Shown here: in pieces, positions 5,848 to 9,007 of the stretch
Layout of the letters: every line of letters begins with the position of its first letter
How positions within the stretch are numbered: the stretch's first letter is position 1
From: Saprospiraceae bacterium
Lineage (GTDB): Bacteria; Bacteroidota; Bacteroidia; Chitinophagales; Saprospiraceae
NCBI GenBank assembly: GCA_013002475.1
Contig: JABDJM010000225.1
Location: 1-9,007, forward strand
Direction: 5' to 3'
Length of the DNA: 9,007 nt
Position numbers and translations under genes: made by a program
The notes under the pieces: generated by a model
Told to the model about the DNA's origin: nothing
Seen by the model: the letters and a program-made list of their open reading frames with translations, nothing else
Database searches by the model: none

Positions 5848-8800
5848 CTAGTCTCGAATCATTAATATTTTTTGCGAAATAACTCCTTTGCGTGATATTA
5901 TTTCCACTTGCATGACCCCGCTTCCTGGCAACTGGTCGCTGCGGATAACCCTTTCCTGATATCCTTTTTCAAAGAATGAATTCTCTCTAAGGAGGATCCG
6001 ACCATCCAAGTCAACAATTTTCAATTCTGCCATTCCGCTTTCTGGAAGGAAAAATCTGAGCGTTGTTTCCTGGCGGAAAGGATTTGGAACATTCGGATAA
6101 AACCTTGGAGGAGTCGGGGCAATATTTCCTACATCATTTAGACTCTGGAACTCAAGAATGAATTTATGAGTGGCCTTTTGGTTAGCAAAAGCGATATTCT
6201 CAAAATACTTAGAGGACAATTGAAGTGATTTCGAAATAAGACCTTCTGAGCTGCTGGAGAATTCTATTTCAAATAACGGCTCAGAAACGATCATTTCCTG
6301 TCCAGCGCCATTAACCCACTGGATCAATGTTTTTCCATCACGGTGTGACCAGGTTGGTCTGATTTGACCAGCCTTAATATCAAGGATCGAAAGAATCTTA
6401 TCCGCCTCAAGCTCCAGCTCAAGACCCTGAATGAGATCCAGATCTTTTGCAAAAACAGGGATAGAAAATGTCTCACCGGTTTTGAACTCCTTTTCTTGCA
6501 ATCCTAATGTGGCCTCAGCAAGAGCCGAGCGGTCAGAAGAATTGCCAGGTGATAGTACAAAACTTCCATTTACGTCTCCGACTTTTATGGCAGTGAAATC
6601 CAGATGCATATAGTCACTGGTTTCATCGATCATAATCATTTCCGGAAATGGATTTGAGAATGGATCATTGCTTAATGGCCATACGTATTCTTTCTTCACA
6701 AATCGCCAGGCGTCTCCATCAGGAAACTCAGGTTCGATCCAAAGTAAAACCTTTTGTAAGGTTATCAGGTCAAAAGCATTTATCTCTCCAGAATAATTAA
6801 CATCCGCAGCAATTAAGTAATGTGGGTCTGTGATTGGTTGCAGTCCGACCAGATGCCGGCTAATTAAAACCAGATCCAGTGTTGTAAGTCCTTCTCGTAC
6901 TCTTTCATTGTATTTGGGGATAAAACTATATCCCATGCCTACATCCGGATCATTGGTCTCAAAGAGACCCTCCTCGTTGGTATACACCATATCGCCCTGA
7001 TCTCCTATATACACCTGCACATCGGAAACTTCTTCCTCAACAACAGTGCTTATTGATCCTTGAGCCATTGGAGGTTCATTGCAACCAGTTTCCGGGAAAA
7101 CCAAGTCAAAGACCTGAGTCGCTGATCCGCCATTCCCAAATTGATCCTCATATCCAATTACTACCGTTACTGAACCAACATCCAAAGCGGTTAAAGTGAT
7201 CATTTCCGTATTTGGAGGTTGAGCAACTCCATTCACAAAAGTGAAAAACGCGGAAATTTCCAAGCCCAAGGGGGTTACATCACAATCGATAAAACCACCA
7301 ATAATATCATCCACATTCAGGGTAAGAGTTCCATCCAACCCAAGCTCTCGGCAGTTCGAAGCTGCAATGATAGCGGTTGGCCCTATTATATCATCCACTG
7401 TTACATTTAAAAAGCAAGTTTTTGTTAAACCGCAATTGTCCTCAGCAGTGAAGATCAAAGGTGTGGTTCCAATTGGAAAGGCATAGATGGAAATAGAATC
7501 AAACTCAAAGTTTAAATTATTTGTCACAGTAAGATCATCATCGCAGTTGTCGGATAATGCTGTTGGTGCAAAAGATTGGACAATATCACATTTGTGTAGA
7601 AATGGGAATTGTATGTATTCATCAATTGTCATCGTGACATCCGGGGGACAGGTAATTTCAGGAGCCGTTTGATCGATAAAACTAAAGATCTGAACAGCTG
7701 TAGCCGCATTACCGCAGCTATCTGTTGCTGTCCATGTCCGTGTTACGGTAGGTTCATCCACACAGTTTCCGGAAGTTGCTACATCGTCAAATGTTAAGGT
7801 CTCCGGGAGACAATTATCTTGAGCAATTGGTGCTGGAAAATCCTGTCCAGGAGTAATATCTGTCCCGCACTCTACTTCATAGGTTTCGGTAAATGGATCA
7901 AAAGTTGGGGCCTGGGTATCCTGTATTACAATTTCCTGCGAAACTTCACGGAAATTGGAACACTCATCTGTTACGACCCAGGTCCTACGAATGATGGATA
8001 GAGTTGGGCATTCAATTAAAAGATTGAAATCCTGGTCATTCTCTGGAGTGATTTCTATTTCGTTGAAAGTTACACTCAACTGATCTACAGGAGTACAATT
8101 ATCACTCAAGGTTAATCCGGGGACAATAGGTGTAGGATCACTGCACTCTATCGTCAAGTCCATTGTGGTTGGCGGGTCAAAAGTAACCTCAGGCATCTCA
8201 AGATCCTGGATCAAAATTTCATGGGAAATGGAGTTCATATTTCCACAAGCATCCGTGGCTGTATATGTTCTCTCCACCGTGAAAGTGTTCGCGCAAATAG
8301 TTTCGATGGTTACATCATTAACCTCGACATCTACCGGTAGTTCACAATTGTCAGAGGCCAAAACATCAATAGAGGCTGGCAGCCCTTCTTCACAATTCAG
8401 AGTGAGGTCATCCAATTCTACCCCAAAAGTAGGAGCGATCCCGTCAATGAAGGTGATGGATTGGACCCTCGAAATTGTATTACTACAGGCATCCGTAGCT
8501 ATCCAGGTCCTTTGAATGGTATAGCAGGGAGGATTACCTATAGATACATCAGTGTAGGTTAACATGGGAGCCGGATCACAATTATCGACAATCGTTGGAA
8601 CTTCAAAATCAGTTCCCGCAATTGGAGTTGGGTCCTCAAAGCATTCAATCTCCGCATCTTCCGGGAAAAATGAAAAGCTTGGAGCAAGATTGTCTTGGAT
8701 CGAAATAATTTGATCGCAGGACGATGAATTTCCGCAAGCATCGGTGGCTGTCCAGGTCCTGGTCAAAACAGATTCCTGCGGACAGACTCCTTGCGTGAAG

Positions 8801-9007
8801 ACATCTTCGAAGGTGATTAAAGGAGTAGGATCACAATTATCTGTGGCCGTTGTAACTCCTCCACCTAAATCTTCAGGATCAAGTGAATCATCACAACTTA
8901 CGGTAAGGTTTACAGGACAAGTTATTACCGGGGCTTCCTCATCGATAATAGTAATTGATTGATCACAGGTTATTTCGTTTCCACATTCATCAACAGCAGT
9001 CCAGGTT
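5848..9007 (-). CDS. Large T9SS-exported surface protein with Cys-containing Ig-like/HYR repeats, dockerin and cohesin-like domains; C-terminal part (start beyond right edge)
   Basis: The frame is open from the window edge to the TAG at 5850-5848, giving 1052 visible residues (residue 1 encoded at 9006-9004). Domains in order: five tandem units of 80-95 residues (1-423) built around an RTWTATDACGN motif; a further copy of that motif leading into a HYR-like domain (447-539, TAPEITCPPDV to CFLNVTVDD); an unassigned beta-rich segment (542-637); a carboxypeptidase-regulatory-like Ig segment (649-695, DVQVYIGDQG, TNEEGLF); a dockerin-like module (705-762); the linker motif IKVGDVNGS; a cohesin-like domain (836-955); and a type A T9SS sorting tail (967-1052). 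No enzyme motif is visible. T9SS cargo of this kind is carried across the outer membrane and attached to the surface or released, so a role in adhesion or matrix binding is likely but inferred. The gene ends in a strong terminator. The N-terminus and signal peptide are outside the window; TTG 8766 is only an internal Leu codon. Gliding adhesin or matrix scaffold are equally possible. Confidence 0.9.
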   Translation of the reverse strand, partial: TWTAVDECGNEITCDQSITIIDEEAPVITCPVNLTVSCDDSLDPEDLGGGVTTATDNCDPTPLITFEDVFTQGVCPQESVLTRTWTATDACGNSSSCDQIISIQDNLAPSFSFFPEDAEIECFEDPTPIAGTDFEVPTIVDNCDPAPMLTYTDVSIGNPPCYTIQRTWIATDACSNTISRVQSITFIDGIAPTFGVELDDLTLNCEEGLPASIDVLASDNCELPVDVEVNDVTIETICANTFTVERTYTATDACGNMNSISHEILIQDLEMPEVTFDPPTTMDLTIECSDPTPIVPGLTLSDNCTPVDQLSVTFNEIEITPENDQDFNLLIECPTLSIIRRTWVVTDECSNFREVSQEIVIQDTQAPTFDPFTETYEVECGTDITPGQDFPAPIAQDNCLPETLTFDDVATSGNCVDEPTVTRTWTATDSCGNAATAVQIFSFIDQTAPEITCPPDVTMTIDEYIQFPFLHKCDIVQSFAPTALSDNCDDDLTVTNNLNFEFDSISIYAFPIGTTPLIFTAEDNCGLTKTCFLNVTVDDIIGPTAIIAASNCRELGLDGTLTLNVDDIIGGFIDCDVTPLGLEISAFFTFVNGVAQPPNTEMITLTALDVGSVTVVIGYEDQFGNGGSATQVFDLVFPETGCNEPPMAQGSISTVVEEEVSDVQVYIGDQGDMVYTNEEGLFETNDPDVGMGYSFIPKYNERVREGLTTLDLVLISRHLVGLQPITDPHYLIAADVNYSGEINAFDLITLQKVLLWIEPEFPDGDAWRFVKKEYVWPLSNDPFSNPFPEMIMIDETSDYMHLDFTAIKVGDVNGSFVLSPGNSSDRSALAEATLGLQEKEFKTGETFSIPVFAKDLDLIQGLELELEADKILSILDIKAGQIRPTWSHRDGKTLIQWVNGAGQEMIVSEPLFEIEFSSSSEGLISKSLQLSSKYFENIAFANQKATHKFILEFQSLNDVGNIAPTPPRFYPNVPNPFRQETTLRFFLPESGMAELKIVDLDGRILLRENSFFEKGYQERVIRSDQLPGSGVMQVEIISRKGVISQKILMIRD
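5851..6108 (-). other. Type A T9SS C-terminal sorting domain (within the surface-protein gene)
   Basis: The last 86 residues begin RFYPNVPNPFRQETTLRFFL, continue with MAELKIVDLDGRIL, and end GVMQVEIISRKGVISQKILM before IRD. This is the classic order of the Por secretion tail: a YPNPF-like box, a strand with DxxGR, and a final 'G.Y.V.I....G....K.L...' strand. It marks the protein for type IX secretion. No T9SS component gene lies in the window. Confidence 0.88.
6142..6894 (-). other. Dockerin-like module followed by a cohesin-like domain (within the surface-protein gene)
   Basis: Bases 6894-6721 encode GLTTLDLVLISRHLVGLQ and then DVNYSGEINAFDLITLQKVL. The second half has a full F-hand calcium pattern (D735, N737, S739, E741, D746 in visible numbering). 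The first half keeps the helix but lacks a clear calcium loop. Bases 6501-6142 encode a cohesin-like beta domain opening with LQEKEFKTGETFSIPVFAKD and LIQGLELELEADKILSI, which resembles the cohesin start 'GDTVTVPV...GFQF.L.YDP..L'. Having both on one chain is familiar to me from Saprospiraceae surface proteins. Whether they bind each other is unknown. Confidence 0.65.
7738..9006 (-). repeat. Five tandem Ig-like repeat units (coding repeats)
   Basis: Units begin at successive TW(T/I/V)(A/V)TDxCxN-like motifs: 9006-8758 (83 residues), 8757-8509 (83), 8508-8269 (80), 8268-7984 (95) and 7983-7738 (82); a sixth motif at 7737 leads into the HYR-like domain. Each unit follows the order D(x)CxN, I(Q/I)D..AP, (I/V)EC, DNC, TFxDV, then a C shortly before (R)RTW. 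Similarity reaches the DNA level at the motif: 8738-8760 and 8489-8511 match at 20 of 23 bases, exactly 249 bases apart. Elsewhere the units have diverged widely, so this is an old array that probably continues beyond 9007. Confidence 0.88.

Noticed and set aside
8165..8515. 116-codon plus-strand open frame opposite the repeat region
   Set aside because: It is antisense to the Ser/Thr/Asp-rich repeats, has low-complexity Ser/Val composition, and shows no start signal or family resemblance.
8764..8766. Apparent start codon (TTG) for the large surface protein
   Set aside because: The same frame stays open upstream to the window edge and encodes more of the same repeat (including DNCDPTP and TWTAVDECGN), so this is an internal Leu codon and the true start lies outside.
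1..9007. Possible defence system, CRISPR array, mobile element or RNA gene
   Set aside because: No spaced direct repeats of CRISPR type, no transposase or integrase motifs, no tRNA- or rRNA-like sequence and no nuclease or toxin-antitoxin pair could be recognised on either strand.

Overview
The window comes from a Bacteroidota chromosome, most likely a Saprospiraceae-like lineage (Lewinella or Haliscomenobacter type). The support is a C-terminal type IX secretion (T9SS) sorting tail, a dockerin plus cohesin-like module in the form familiar from Saprospiraceae surface proteins, a TTTG-N19-TAnnTTTG promoter, weak Shine-Dalgarno signals, and an M23 peptidase gene lying divergently next to alaS. 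The lineage call is from recalled family patterns, not from a search.

Layout. Bases 1-295 (minus) hold the N-terminus of a membrane-anchored M23-type peptidase that runs off the left edge. Bases 296-573 are a divergent promoter region with a strong promoter for the M23 gene, weaker candidates for alaS and an imperfect inverted repeat. Bases 574-3225 (plus) are a complete alanyl-tRNA synthetase (alaS). Bases 3227-5749 (minus) are a complete secreted M14 zinc carboxypeptidase, tail-to-tail with alaS and separated from it by one base. Bases 5750-5847 hold a candidate promoter for the M14 gene and a perfect 12-bp-stem terminator for the gene on its far side. Bases 5848-9007 (minus) are the C-terminal 1052 residues of a very large cysteine-containing surface protein whose start lies beyond the right edge.

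How the genes relate. alaS is a housekeeping translation gene. The M23 protein acts at the cell wall, the M14 enzyme is exported and probably degrades peptides, and the repeat protein is probably displayed on the cell surface by T9SS. The M14 gene and the repeat protein share a strand but are separated by a strong terminator, so they are probably separate transcription units. I see no tRNA, rRNA, CRISPR array, insertion sequence, phage gene or recognisable defence system. I found no convincing undescribed multi-gene system. The most unusual content is the architecture of the repeat protein and the packed alaS/M14 junction.
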